Shown here: positions 1-9,419 of the stretch, one piece after another | Layout of the letters: every line of letters begins with the position of its first letter | Position numbering within the stretch: position 1 is the stretch's first letter | Origin: Diphasiastrum complanatum | Taxonomy: Eukaryota > Streptophyta > Lycopodiopsida > Lycopodiales > Lycopodiaceae | Length of the DNA stretch: 64,000 nt | Direction of reading: 5' to 3' | Assembly (NCBI GenBank): GCA_029204225.1 | Contig: CM055104.1 | Span: 52,010,294-52,074,293 of the forward strand | Program-made: the position numbers and the translations under genes | Notes under the pieces: generated by a model | What the model was told of the DNA's origin: nothing | Database searches by the model: none | What the model saw: only the letters and a program-made list of their open reading frames with translations

Positions 1-330
1 ATAACCGTGGTAAGAGGGTCATCACGCGCATAAGAGAGCTCATGTATATATACCTTCCCCGAGATATTTTCTATGACTGGCGTGATGTCAGCAATGACCG
101 CAAGAATCACGTCACTGACCAATTGTATAGTGAGTTTTTTGTCCTATCCCAAAAAATGGAATTTGCAAGGAAATGGATGAGGAGCCGCATGGGATCACGA
201 TGAGCCACCACAAATCGGAGATCCGAGATGTAGTGAGAGCTAACAGAGCCAGGCCTTCCTACGTGGAGACCACATGGGCTTCTCACTTGGGCAGTGGCGG
301 CGTGGGATATTTTTGAACCCACTTTGTAAG
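1..330 (+). pseudogene. Transposase_24 (Ptta/En/Spm)-like fragment
   Basis: The plus-strand frame from base 1 reads through a segment containing RELMYIYLPRDIFYDWRDV and, further on, QLYSEFFVLSQKMEFARKW. After a frame disruption comes an ANRAR...HLGSGGVGYF-type ending. This order (basic helical segment, N-R-A-N-R-like block, then H-x-L-G-S-G-G) is that of the Transposase_24 region accompanying plant CACTA elements. Stops interrupt it around 208-230, and the 5' part lies outside the window. A related sequence occurs on the minus strand at 26452-26740, continuing at 22212-22070. It could also be another repetitive plant protein; the family assignment is from memory of the motif order only. Confidence 0.4.
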
Positions 331-339
331 TCTATCCTA

Positions 340-468
340 AATTCTTAAGTGGAATTTGACTATTGATTTTTTTTTTTGCTCCTTGGGGTTTTTTGTTTGA
401 CACATTGGAATAAAATGATCTCTTTATATGATCAAAATTTGGAATGTTTGTGCATTTGGCACATGACA
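340..468 (+). repeat. Terminal part of an LTR (Alpha element, copy 1)
   Basis: The stretch ends in ATTTGGCACATGACA at 468. The same 15 bases end the LTR of the second copy (read on the minus strand from 25914). It is followed by the spacer TTTC and the primer-site-like CTAGGTATCAGAGC. Upstream of those 15 bases the LTR does not match copy 2, so it is either a diverged or chimeric LTR or only its tip is preserved. The left limit is a guess. Confidence 0.45.
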
Positions 469-1248
469 TTTCTAGGTATCAGAGCATAGATCCATGATGC
501 ATGATGATTCTATGAGAATTCCATTAGATTTGATGAGTTAATTGTTTTTGTAGCTTTCTTTTTGCTAATTTTCTACTTTGAAATTTTCAATTTTGTTCAG
601 ACGAATTTTTGACATTCAATTTTGTTTTTTATTTCTAATTTGATTCAATAAGTTTGTAGAGCTTTGTTTTAGCTTAATTTTCACCAATTTTCAAGCCATT
701 TGGATAAGAGACGCAAACGTTATTGCACTTTTTCCAAAAGTTGTCAAAATAGGTGACTAGAATTTTGCTTTCACTTGATTTGAATTTTTCAGATTTTATC
801 TGAGTTTTTATTTGAAGTTTCTTTCCATACAATTTTAGAGCATTGTCTTAGCTTTGATCTGATCCATATGGCAGGTCATTTGGATTAGTATCCAAAAAGT
901 TGTGACAATTCTTGATTCCTAGCTCTAGTTTTGTTAGTTTTCTTTCTTCAAAATTTTCAGCCCTGTTCTATTGTTAATTTGACCTATCAAATCACATTTA
1001 ATCATTGATCTGATACTATAACCTGATGGAGCTTGTTGTTAGCTTTTTAGAGGTACTGAGTTTGTGTGATTTGGATCAATATTGAGTAAGTTATGATCAA
1101 ATTACTAGAGATGGGTCAGATTAGCCAGAATCTTGAAAAAAAATTGTTGGATCTTTCCAAGTGAGAGAGAAGCTCTTCACATTCTCAGATCTGAAGTTTA
1201 GTTTCCTTTGTAACTTTTTTTCACATTCTTCATTTTGAAGCTTTTTAC

Positions 1249-1325
1249 AAAAAAAAAAAAAAACCTAACCCTACCTTCCCAGCCCTAACCTCTACGTGAC
1301 TAAACCTAGCCTAACCCTAATTCAC
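1249..1325 (+). repeat. Telomere-like CCTAACC cluster in the Alpha leader
   Basis: After 14 A residues there are five degenerate copies of the plant telomere unit CCCTAAA/CCTAACC separated by short unrelated bases. The same cluster is present in inverted orientation at 25060-25130 in Alpha copy 2. It therefore belongs to the retroelement leader and is not a chromosome end. Confidence 0.6.
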
Positions 1326-1599
1326 CCCTCCATGTACCCTAGGTTATCCTTTTCTCTCTCTTCTCTCCTCTCTCAACTATTCTTGTTACGAAACAGGAAG
1401 CCAAAAACTGATCGAGGAAGCCTTGTGTGTCCTGCTGCTACGATCCAGATTTGCTTTGGCATTTGGTAACCTGGCATCATGGCAGCTGCTGCGGGGAGCA
1501 TCATTGCATTGAACACCGTTTCTTTAAGCAACATCAAGCACAACTCTATTGCCGAAGATCGCCAACAGTAGAGTCTCAAACACAAAATTGATTCAATTT

Positions 1600-2600
1600 A
1601 TCATGAGATACAGTATCTCTGTAAGCCATAGCTTGACTGGTAGCTTTTGCTTCTTAGCAAACTTGGCAGCATATAGATCCATATAAAAGAGACTAATCAA
1701 GAGTATACCCCTCAATAGCGATAGTTAGGTGGCTTGTATTGTCCTTCCACAGGCACATTGATGTAGGCAGTCTGGTCTGCCATCAGCTTTGTAAGCTTAG
1801 CACCCAGCTGTCAAGGTGAAGTGCAGCAACTTTCTCATCCAAATGCCTGGGTAAGACATACACCTTCTTCTCTTACTTGCCAGAACTTCTCTCGTTCCAA
1901 AGCTCAAGCTGAGTAATCACCTGATTGGTGAAAGAACAAGACATCACAAAACTTAAATGCCCTGTTGCACAGCCCAGATTCATGCAATCAAGGTGAACGA
2001 TTCAGTCACCAAGAGCAAGTTTGACAAACTCTAGGGCTGCCGACACTCTCATCCTGACGGCCTCATGCGAGCTACTGATGTGATGATCGCCGGAAAGGTT
2101 GCAGTAATCTTTCTCATTCTTTGAGTGCCCATAACTTCTTTGTTTGAGCTGTAAAAACGAAAAGTGATCAGAAAGATGAGCCTGACACTGCTAAGTTATT
2201 AAAATTGTGTCATTATTACTTTTCATTTTTTTTTTTCAAGACCCATTTTCTTGAGTCAGTTTTTTCGTGTTTCCATTAGAAATTTTCAAATCTTCATATC
2301 ATCTCCGTTTTAGATCGGATTCAAACACTGTAAAAAGCAAAATTGTTCATGGTGACAGATTGAACAAACTGCTACTTCATTTTAATTTGTTACACTTTCC
2401 ATTCACAGCCACTTTATTCTTCGAGGACTCATAATCTTTAAGTGAGTGGAGAAGAGCAATTGTAAAATATCATTCTGAATAAATTTCAGACAGTGATTTC
2501 ATATTCCACAAGTCTTCGCTAGTCATTAATGATGGACCTTTATAGTCAAAACATCCAATTTCCATCTATTGATAAAATACAATCTAAAATCATACGTTAC
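1600..2600. other. Alpha internal stretch without recognisable coding
   Basis: This interval joins the leader to the first gag-like domain. It holds no open frame of useful length and no motif I recognise. Copy 2 has a (GA)n-rich stretch and an acidic reading frame at the equivalent place, so the two copies differ strongly here. Confidence 0.4.
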
Positions 2601-2604
2601 CGCA

Positions 2605-2955
2605 TTGTATTTGACGGACAACCAAGTTCAATCAGCATTGATGATTGGTTGACTGAATTATTGTCATCGCCATTATTCTGAAGAAGATAAAATCTATTTC
2701 ACTTCATTGTGCTTTCAAGGACAAGTTCAAGCATGGTGGGATACTCAAGCACACTTGAGCACAGAGCTTTGGAGTCAATTCAAAATTGCTTTCATTGATA
2801 GTATTACCAGGTTTTATGAGAAATCATTTGAATCTCTCAAACAAACTGGTTCTGTACAACAATTTAATCAGCAATTCTTGGCATTGGTTCAGAAGACAGA
2901 ATTTGAGTATAGAAGATGTTTGAACTACTATGTGGGTTTCCTCAAACGCCTATAA
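2605..2955 (+). pseudogene. gag-like domain 1 of Alpha
   Basis: The reading begins FDGQPSSISIDDWLTELL, then after a stop and a frame change continues LCFQGQVQAWWDTQ. It goes on with a tryptophan-containing helix (LWSQFKIAFIDSI) and ends in a SVQQFNQQFLALV motif. The pattern F-x-G...D-W...F-x-G-x-A-x-x-W-W...F...S-V-x-x-[FY]-N-x-x-F is the core of Ty3/gypsy-type Gag capsid domains (Retrotrans_gag family), which build the particle that packages element RNA. The frame is broken near 2680. A second, similar domain follows about 90 bases downstream. Confidence 0.55.
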
Positions 2956-3035
2956 AGAATGTGCTTCAACCAACTCTTTCCAAATCCATTTATAAATCTT
3001 ATTATTACAACCAACGACTGTCTGAATACGTTAGT

Positions 3036-3400
3036 CCTGCCTTTGATGGAAGCATCCACTCCATTAATGTAGACAATTGGCTAGAGGATTTGGATTATAA
3101 CTTCTACTAAAGTGGAGGTATTGGTGACAATGATATAGTTTTCTTTGCTTCATCGGGTTTCCAAGGACGTGTTCAGTCATGGTGGAACATCGTTCATGAC
3201 TTTCTTCTTGAGAACTGGTTAACTTTCAAAAGAGTTTGTAGACAGATCTTCAATCGATCTGAATTCATCCAATGGTGTTCTTTGGACCAGACAACTAAAG
3301 TTGTTGAGTACAATAGAGAATTCCAACAAATGTTTCCAATATTCGATTATGGAGAAGTATATCTTGTACAATGCTATATATATGGCTTACAATTCTGGGC
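3036..3400 (+). pseudogene. gag-like domain 2 of Alpha
   Basis: This domain repeats the layout of the first: FDGSIHSINVDNWLEDL, a stop, then FASSGFQGRVQSWWNI, a helix with NWLTFKRVC, and VVEYNREFQQMF at the end. FQGRVQSWW corresponds to FQGQVQAWW in domain 1, so the two look like a tandem duplication of a capsid-type Gag domain, or a fusion of two related Gags. One stop codon (TAA near 3108) separates the first and second halves. After it comes the segment shared with Alpha copy 2. No zinc knuckle is visible. Confidence 0.5.
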
Positions 3401-3750
3401 ATACTGTTGACAGAAATATTCAATATTCATGTCGACTACTTCGTATAGAGCATTTATATTTGAACAACAATTCATGACTATCATTGCTCATGAAAAATCA
3501 TAATGTTCTTCATCAAGTTGGTTAAACAACATGGATTGCCAACTACGGTAGAAGAGCCAGATGCAACACAAAACCAAGAATCCAAGGGAATTGGATAAGC
3601 ATCCAATTTGTTATGATGTCGAGGAAGCAGACAAAAGAGGATATTGCGGTGATGCACTCTGTCCATTCCATACAGATTGATTGCCAGCAAGCAATATGGT
3701 GCTTCATCAAACTCTTCTTCGACCATCAATTTTTCTCCATGGGAACAAGG

Positions 3751-4180
3751 GTAAGATCAACATAGGCTGCATAAAATGCAAAATGAGATGATCTGAGCAT
3801 GGAATTCACTGGACCATATCCTAAATTCTTAAGTGCAATATGTTTCTTAACAAAAATTATTTTATGCACCCTATTAAAATTATGTCCTCCAAGAAAATGA
3901 GAAAGTGCCTTGATTGCCATAATCATTGTATCACCATGTTGATGAAACTTTGAATGGGCAACACTTATCTCATTATTCTTGAAGAACTTGAGATAATGCC
4001 CCAATGCATGATCTCTTGAAAATTCTCCAGCAGAGGATCTCTGCCCACCTCAGCGAATTGCAAAATCATCAAGAAAAATTGTTTTCTAAAATGAAAAAAA
4101 TGCAAAGTAAGCTCCAATATAAAATCTAACATTACATCTCATTATTGCGTCATAATGACTTGTATAGACAATACACTTGG
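3751..4180. other. Unassigned spacer between Alpha copy 1 and the next block
   Basis: Homology to Alpha copy 2 stops at about 3750. A 92-codon minus-strand frame (3726-4004) is present but I do not recognise it, and it overlaps the end of Alpha. The 19 bases at 3817-3835 (TATCCTAAATTCTTAAGTG) also occur at 332-350, which hints that this is flanking sequence related to the left edge. Confidence 0.3.
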
Positions 4181-4233
4181 ACCACTTAAATGACGCCATG
4201 TGTTCGCAGTCGTTTATCACACGTGCAATTTTT

Positions 4234-4250
4234 TTTTTATAAATAATCCC
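4234..4250 (+). promoter_or_regulatory. TATA-like box upstream of the H3-like frame
   Basis: TTTTTATAAATAAT lies about 330 bases before the first codon of the H3-like frame. This is a weak candidate only; the region is A+T rich. Confidence 0.25.
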
Positions 4251-4569
4251 ACCAAATTTTCATTTTTCCTCGCAAATTTTTTGTTTTTGACCCCGATATC
4301 GATCCTAAACGCGCTCTTTGTATGTTCTAATTCCGCCAGCACTCCCCACGCTCAAGACCGATACCGTGATATAACCGATATCGCTTTCGAGTGTGGAACT
4401 TCCCTTTTTTTTTCTCTTGTATTCATATGTTTGAGACCGATATTCAGTCATGATATCGATTTCAAGCATCTTTCTTTCGTAAATTTTTTTGTTTTCATTT
4501 TCTGCACTTAGTTTCGATATTCAAATCAGAGACTTTTTTTCAAATTTACTTCTTTTGTATCTCAGAATG

Positions 4570-4935
4570 ATGGCTAGGACGAAATCCACTGCCCGTGCCA
4601 TTACCTCTGTACAGCCCTCTCGTACCCGTGTTCCCCCTAGTACTGGTCGTAGACGTGGCAGAAAGCAGGTCTGGCTGAGGGAGATAAAAAAATTCCAAAG
4701 ATCAATGGAATTGTCCCTAGAGCTCTTTTCGGCCGATCTGTTAGGAATGTCACTCTGTCACTTGGGCTTGATGTTCGTTTTGCCGTGACAGCCATGTAGG
4801 CTTTACAGGGTGTTACAGAAGATTTTTTGTCCCAGTTTTTTAAGGATTCTTGTCTTTTGGCCATGCATGTTAAGTGTGTTACCAACATGCCCAAGGATTT
4901 CATTCTTCTCAAAAGACTTCGGGACCATTATTCAT
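4570..4935 (+). pseudogene. Histone H3-like coding segment (divergent)
   Basis: The frame from the ATG at 4570 begins MARTKSTARA. It matches the H3 N-terminal tail around Lys4 but lacks the Lys9 equivalent, and it continues with a proline/arginine-rich tail. The alpha-N helix LREIKKFQRSMEL is close to the canonical LREIRKYQKSTEL. Near 4712 the reading shifts one frame and continues RALFGRSVRNVTLSLGLDVRF, then a TAG at 4797-4799. After it come ALQGVTEDFLSQFF, AMHVKCVTNMPKD and ILLKRLR, matching helix 2, loop 2 and helix 3 of H3. The H3 fold is therefore recognisable end to end, but broken by one frameshift and one stop. H3 packages DNA in the nucleosome; whether this copy ever did so cannot be told. 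It could be an ordinary decayed H3 pseudogene or a variant with a C-terminal extension. Confidence 0.75.
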
Positions 4936-5215
4936 TTCTGCATGTGGATAACACCAGCACATCCAAAGACCTCTGCCTCTGGATAGATCAGACTTGCCAA
5001 CTACCTCAAGGAAGAAAAAAAAGCAAGTTGTCCCTAAGAAAACTAGATCTCGAAGGCCAGCTAGTTCCCTTCCTCCTAGAGTTATCCCTGGCAAGAGACC
5101 CCACATGTTCCTGAGCTCTGAATCAGATGCTAGAGAATTTGATTCAGACGCAGAATCATCTTCTCCTCCCCATGTTACTCATCCAGCCCTCAGAAGATTT
5201 CTTCACCGAAAGTGA
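4936..5215 (+). pseudogene. Basic-then-acidic linker after the H3-like segment
   Basis: In the frame starting at 4994 there is a lysine/arginine-rich run (SRKKKKQVVPKKTRSRRPAS), then a serine/acidic stretch (SSESDAREFDSDAESSS), ending at 5214. The composition resembles a nuclear protein linker or tail. It lies between the H3-like fold and the protease-like frame and is out of frame with both. It may be the joint of a former fusion protein or a separate exon. Confidence 0.4.
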
Positions 5216-6572
5216 TGATAACCCAAGAGAAGCTTGACAAAATAACTAAAAAATCTATAAATATTGTGTCTACATCTCTTTCTCTCCCTGCACATAATCT
5301 TTTTGTCAAAACTCCATACCATCCTAACCAGGTTTATTTTGATTTTGATCATTATAACCAATACGAGACTTATTTAGCTAATAAAATTGATCTGCTCGAC
5401 AATTATTTTGATTTTTTTCTTCTAGATTCAAAAACACGCTATAGATTAGGTCCCAAATTTTGTATAGAGTTAAAAAATAAAAATTCAGAGATTATAGATA
5501 TTATTGTAAATGCCAGCGAAAATTTTTTGCAACATAATATTAGTTTGGATTCCCAGGGAGATGTTTTTGTTGTCAGTCCATTTTTAATGGCTGTAGTAAA
5601 GGCAAAAGAGGCCACTTTTGAAAAGGCTGTATTATTTCATCGATTGCAATCCAGTGGCAAAATTTTATTTGTTTCCATATGAGAATAAATAAAGATTGCT
5701 AGTTTTCTTTTGTTGTCTTTTATCTGGATGATTACTCCGGTTAAAATGAATTCTAATTCTCATTTTGATTATTGTAGTTGGCATTGGAGCCTGAATATTC
5801 TTTCTGTAAAAATAAATGAGGAGGGAGTATCAAATTCTCTATGTGTAAAACTAAACTTAGTTGATAATACACATAGAGAATTTGATTCTCTACTTCATGA
5901 GGTCATTTGTGAAATACCGACAACGACAACCTCGATTGGAGAGATAACCATTAAATCTCTCAAAGTATATACAATTTATCTCTGATATGCATCTATTTTT
6001 TTTAGTTTAAATCTATCGTCATAGCATGAATAAATTGTATGCCATAATATTACTAATTTTCGTTCAATATATGCAGTGTGTACAACAAAGGGATGCTTTT
6101 AGTTGTGCATGGTTTGTCCTGTACGATACAAAGCTCTTTTTTGAGTGGTACAATTTACAAGTCGATGTAGATATTGAAAAGGTAATATTTTGCTCATTTG
6201 TAGTTCTTTTCATTCTGATTCTTATTTATTTAGTGTCATTGTTAGTAATTTGCTCATTCACGTGTTTTGTGATGATAGTTCACGCTTGACCCGTACACTC
6301 CCGACGATGTGTATAGATTTCAGCAAGAGTTGATCAGAACTTATGTACAGAATGGTGTAAGTGTTCTGCCTGAAATCAAGGGCTCGAAAACACATGCTGC
6401 TCCTATCTTAATAGCCTTTCAGGTTTCTCAGGATGCAGATATTGTGATATACGATAAAAAAGACATACAAGTCTTTCCCAATATAGAGGAAGGCAAAATT
6501 GTAGGAGAGAGGACTGTTGCCTTAACAATTCCTAATACTGATATAGAAAATATAAAAAAACTTACTGAATAG
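5215..6572 (+). CDS. Ulp1 (C48)-like cysteine protease, spliced, degraded
   Basis: The first part (5215-5682) is an unrecognised 156-residue frame. Two in-frame stops follow (5680-5693), then a frame containing the HWSL motif (His at 5782) and an FDSL motif as in Ulp1/SENP peptidases. Splicing is convincing: introns 5965-6076 and 6182-6278 both have GT-AG borders, are phase 0, and join frames that otherwise stop. The middle exon carries QQRDAFSCAWFVLY, which fits the Ulp1 Q-x(5)-[DS]-C-[GA] catalytic site (Cys at 6104; the usual DCG is SCA). The last exon starts FTLDPYTPDDVYRF and ends at 6572. Ulp1 enzymes cut SUMO from proteins; plant DNA transposons often carry copies. The protease call is moderate, the exon structure good. 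Confidence 0.55.
5965..6076 (+). other. Intron, 112 nt, phase 0 (Ulp1-like gene)
   Basis: The donor is AAA|GTATAT and the acceptor is ATATGCAG|TGT. Without removal the frame stops at 5983; with it, the HWSL frame joins the catalytic-cysteine frame. Confidence 0.6.
6182..6278 (+). other. Intron, 97 nt, phase 0 (Ulp1-like gene)
   Basis: The donor is AAAAG|GTAATA and the acceptor is GATGATAG|TTC. Removal joins GAA AAG to TTC ACG in frame and opens the C-terminal exon ending at 6572. Confidence 0.6.
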
Positions 6573-6955
6573 GATTTCATTTGTAAAGGTGTATATATTT
6601 CCATCCAAAAAATGAGATACAATCTTACATGTAAACAACTAATTTATGGGATTTTTATTGATATCAATATAGATTCTTACAATCAAGTTGTGTCCATAGT
6701 GTAATACTGGATTGCAATTTTTTAGATTGATAAAAGGACATGATGATTGACATGTATTTGCTTATAGTAAATCTTAGTGTTCTTTCATAAGTTGGATTGT
6801 TTAGCCAATATCCATGCATTTGATCTCGAGCTCATGTCTTTTACGTACCTGCATAAATTTAATATAATGTGAGTTACAATTAGTATAGAGCTTGTATGAG
6901 AAAGTTTTGATAGAAACTATTCATAAAGAATCGAGTGTTTATAGTTACTTACGAG
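6573..6955. other. AT-rich spacer between converging genes
   Basis: Nothing recognised. The plus-strand protease-like gene ends at 6572 and the minus-strand frames begin to read from about 8072 down to 6957, so this is the intergenic space of a convergent pair. Confidence 0.35.
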
Positions 6956-6956
6956 T

Positions 6957-8072
6957 TTATCCTTGTAGGATCAATAGTTCCTGCCTGATGTAATTTAGGC
7001 TCCAATCCTCTTCCACCTGAACACACGTCAAAACTTCATCATTGTATATAATTGCAATTTTTTTGTTTTGAATGTCCACAGGCTTCCAAGTCTTGATCGA
7101 GTGGCACTCATTTACCTTTGTTTTTTTTTTCATCTTTGATAATGGAAGCATAAGCTCAACATTTGTTTTTCTATTTGATAATGAAAGCACATAGAAGAAA
7201 TTTTAATTCTGCATTCATCTGATCTTTTCTCCCAACCTTCATCCATAAGTTCAGATAATAAACTATCTGATAAATTTTTGCATACAAACAATGCTGGGGT
7301 TTTGTGTATATTGACACTTGAAAAGAAATCCACAAATATATTCAAAGAAATAAACCAACTCAATCTGATTGTCTTTGATTCCATGTTTATCTTTAATGAA
7401 TTTTTTACATCATTATATAGCTTGCAATGAAATGATTCTGAAAGTACAGCATCTGAAGCAACCCATTCATCACTACCAAAACTAGGTAATGGAATTGGGA
7501 CTATTTGTCCAAAATCTCCTTTTGTATCAAGAATGTATATTTATTCATAAAAAAAAATCCCACTATCAGCTAGATCTTTTGCAGTTCTACCTCTATATTG
7601 CAACTGTCCAATATCAGTGTGAATAACATCTAACACACCTGCTAGAGATCCACTGGGCTCCCATTCATTTATGTTGGATGGATATAAATTTGCAAGAGAA
7701 AAATGATAAAATTAGCAAGTTTACTAATAGATATTAATGAATGACGAAAATCAAAGTATTGTAAAATATCAATACTCATATTTATTTTTTTGTGATCCTA
7801 ACCGTTAAATCCTTGCACATTTATCCCTGAATGCATATATACATGTTGGACTAGAATTTCATAAATAGATTTTCCTCTTGATGATGTTTTGGAATCCAAA
7901 ATTCTAGCCTTCCAATAAGATCAAAATGATAGTTTTGACCTTTTGCTTTTTCGAAATGTTCCTCTGATGATGGATGCATCAAAACCCAATAATTTTTTGA
8001 ATATTTTTTTGGCACCCATAATCCATTGTCATCTTTCTCGTTGAAGAGAAGCACAGAGTCGATTGAGAGCAC
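6957..8072 (-). pseudogene. Unrecognised minus-strand gene, probably spliced
   Basis: From 8072 downward the minus strand reads a 73-codon frame with DDNGLWVPKKY and LIGRLEFWIPKHHQEE. A gap follows, then an open stretch (about 7690-7385) with NEWEPSGSLAGVLDV, DIGQLQYRGRTAKDLADSG and ILDTKGDFGQIVPIPLPS, and then frames down to 6957 with SWFISLNIFVDFFSSV and WEKRSDECRIKI. I do not recognise the family. The parts at 7530-8072 recur at 29045-29610, where the same residues are partly kept. Retention of readable protein between two diverged copies argues that it once coded. Breaks may be introns or mutations. Confidence 0.4.
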
Positions 8073-8523
8073 GGCTTCCTTGATGGTGCCATTCGTTATG
8101 TGCAGAAAAAAATTTGAAACACTGAACTATGAATTTGAAAATATGTGTAGGCAAAAAGCCATGAATCTGAAAATATGTGAGGGCAAAAATGAACTATTTG
8201 GCACTACAAGTTAACTCTAGTTAGCCTTGTAAACCATGATCTGACAATGCATATACGTTAATGGTACAACAATTTTCTCATTTCAACCATCTGTTATATT
8301 CATTTTCTATATTTTTGGGTCTCCCTCAACAACCAATAGCATTTTCACATGCTGCCCGACGAAACAGTAATACATTTCAGAAGTTTTTATTTTATTTATA
8401 TTTGGAAAATTTTACGTTACGTAGAACCCCGATATCAAGGTTTCACCTACATGGCTACGAAAATAAGAAAAAAAATAAAAAGCATCTTTTTCAAAAGCCC
8501 TCGTCGGGCTCTAAGGTTCTCTA
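7530..8523. repeat. Dispersed repeat, copy 1 (pairs with 29045-30078)
   Basis: The sequence from about 7535 to 8523 matches 29050-30078 with many substitutions and small indels. Shared landmarks include GATCTTTTG(C/A)AGTTCTGCCTCTATAT-like bases, the WVP(K/R)KY coding stretch, and CACATGCT(G/A)CCCGACGAAAC. The right end is sharp: both copies end CTCTAAGGTT(C/T)TCTAATG, followed by unrelated sequence (copia C here, copia A leader there). This marks the edge of a mobile element whose left edge was not located. Confidence 0.65.
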
Positions 8524-8525
8524 AT

Positions 8526-9348
8526 GCTTCACAAAGTGATATGTCACCTCAATATGCTTGCTCCTAACATAGTTTTGACCATAGAACTTTGATCCAACTT
8601 TAGAATGGTCTCTATTCTAAGTATAGACCTCCTTTATAAGGTTTTAAAGTAGCTTCCATAATTGATACAGAGAACAGTGTCCACTTTGGATTCTTCACTA
8701 TTTTTTACATCAATTTTACATGTCAAGATGTGAATAGAACATGAAGAACCAAATAGAATGTAAATGAGATGATTCCTCCATGCTATCAACTTTGAACTCT
8801 CTGAAAAATTACAGTAACCAAACAATAAATGTGAGTGCTTGCATGTATCCTCTCTCTTTGTCCTTTCTTGCCATGTATCCACCATGAAACTCCATGAATG
8901 AACCTCCATCTCCATCTTGCCACAAGATGTCATCATCACTTGATGACTTGACCATGAATGAGTGATATAATGAACCTCCAATAACTTCATTTCCATCAGC
9001 AAAACTAGCCAACAATGCTAGTAAATCTCCGACATCAAAATGATGCAAGCTAGTGTAGATAGTTTTACCATATCTTGACAATTTGCACACATTCACATGA
9101 AATTGCTCAAACATGAGATAGAACAAGTAAAGTAAAATTGAAAAACACTTACTTGCTGCTCCTTTGACCTTACTTGAGTCTTCAATAACATGCAAAAAAT
9201 GATCCAAAACATTTTTGCCGATACACTCTCCTTTGATACTCTTGATTAGCTCATCCAATATAGCACTCGGGCACCTATTGCATAGAAAGTTAGCACAAAA
9301 CAAAGCTTGATACCAAAATGGTTTTGGGAGATTAGCTCCTAACCTCAT
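8526..9348 (-). pseudogene. Copia C: substituted pol segment and RNase H end
   Basis: Minus-strand reading from the integrase tail FWYQALFCANFLCNR jumps by deletion into a segment with SIKGECIGKNVLDHFL, VIEDSSKVKG, LLYLFYLMFEQFHV and HHFDVGDLLALLASFADGNE. After frame changes it reaches a copia RNase H C-terminal piece (YVRSKHIEVTYHFVKH). The middle part is not reverse transcriptase. Its counterpart lies in frame in copia A at 31870-32078 and 36911-37250. The element is cut at 8524 by the dispersed repeat, which replaced the expected continuation. Confidence 0.6.
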
Positions 9349-9419
9349 GGCTTTGGCAATTTCACATCAAGTTCTATTGTTCCTCTTGACCACGCCATTT
9401 TGTTGTGGTGTCCTTGGAA

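Larger units (their letters stand above)
469..3750 (+). mobile_element. LTR retroelement Alpha, copy 1 (internal region)
   Basis: The internal region starts with a tRNA-Met-like primer site (AGGTATCAGAGC, 474-485). A leader of about 1.1 kb follows, which is the inverted counterpart of 24880-25910. It includes a poly-A stretch (1249-1262), a cluster of CCTAACC/CCTAACCC-type motifs (1262-1320) and a pyrimidine-rich stretch. From 2605 come two gag-like domains, and from 3400 a segment matching the minus strand of 22910-23290. Similarity to copy 2 ends at about 3750, and no 3' LTR was found. No reverse transcriptase, integrase or protease motif was seen, so the element is probably non-autonomous. 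Confidence 0.65.

Noticed and set aside
1262-1325. Chromosome telomere
   Set aside because: Units are degenerate, few, and part of a retroelement leader that recurs inverted at 25060.
3481-3729. 82-codon minus-strand frame shared with 22899-23183
   Set aside because: Conserved at DNA level because Alpha is present twice; the element reads the other way, so this is the antisense shadow.
4200-4511. 103-codon frame upstream of the H3-like segment
   Set aside because: Low-complexity Phe-rich reading of T-rich promoter-like sequence; different frame from the H3 start.
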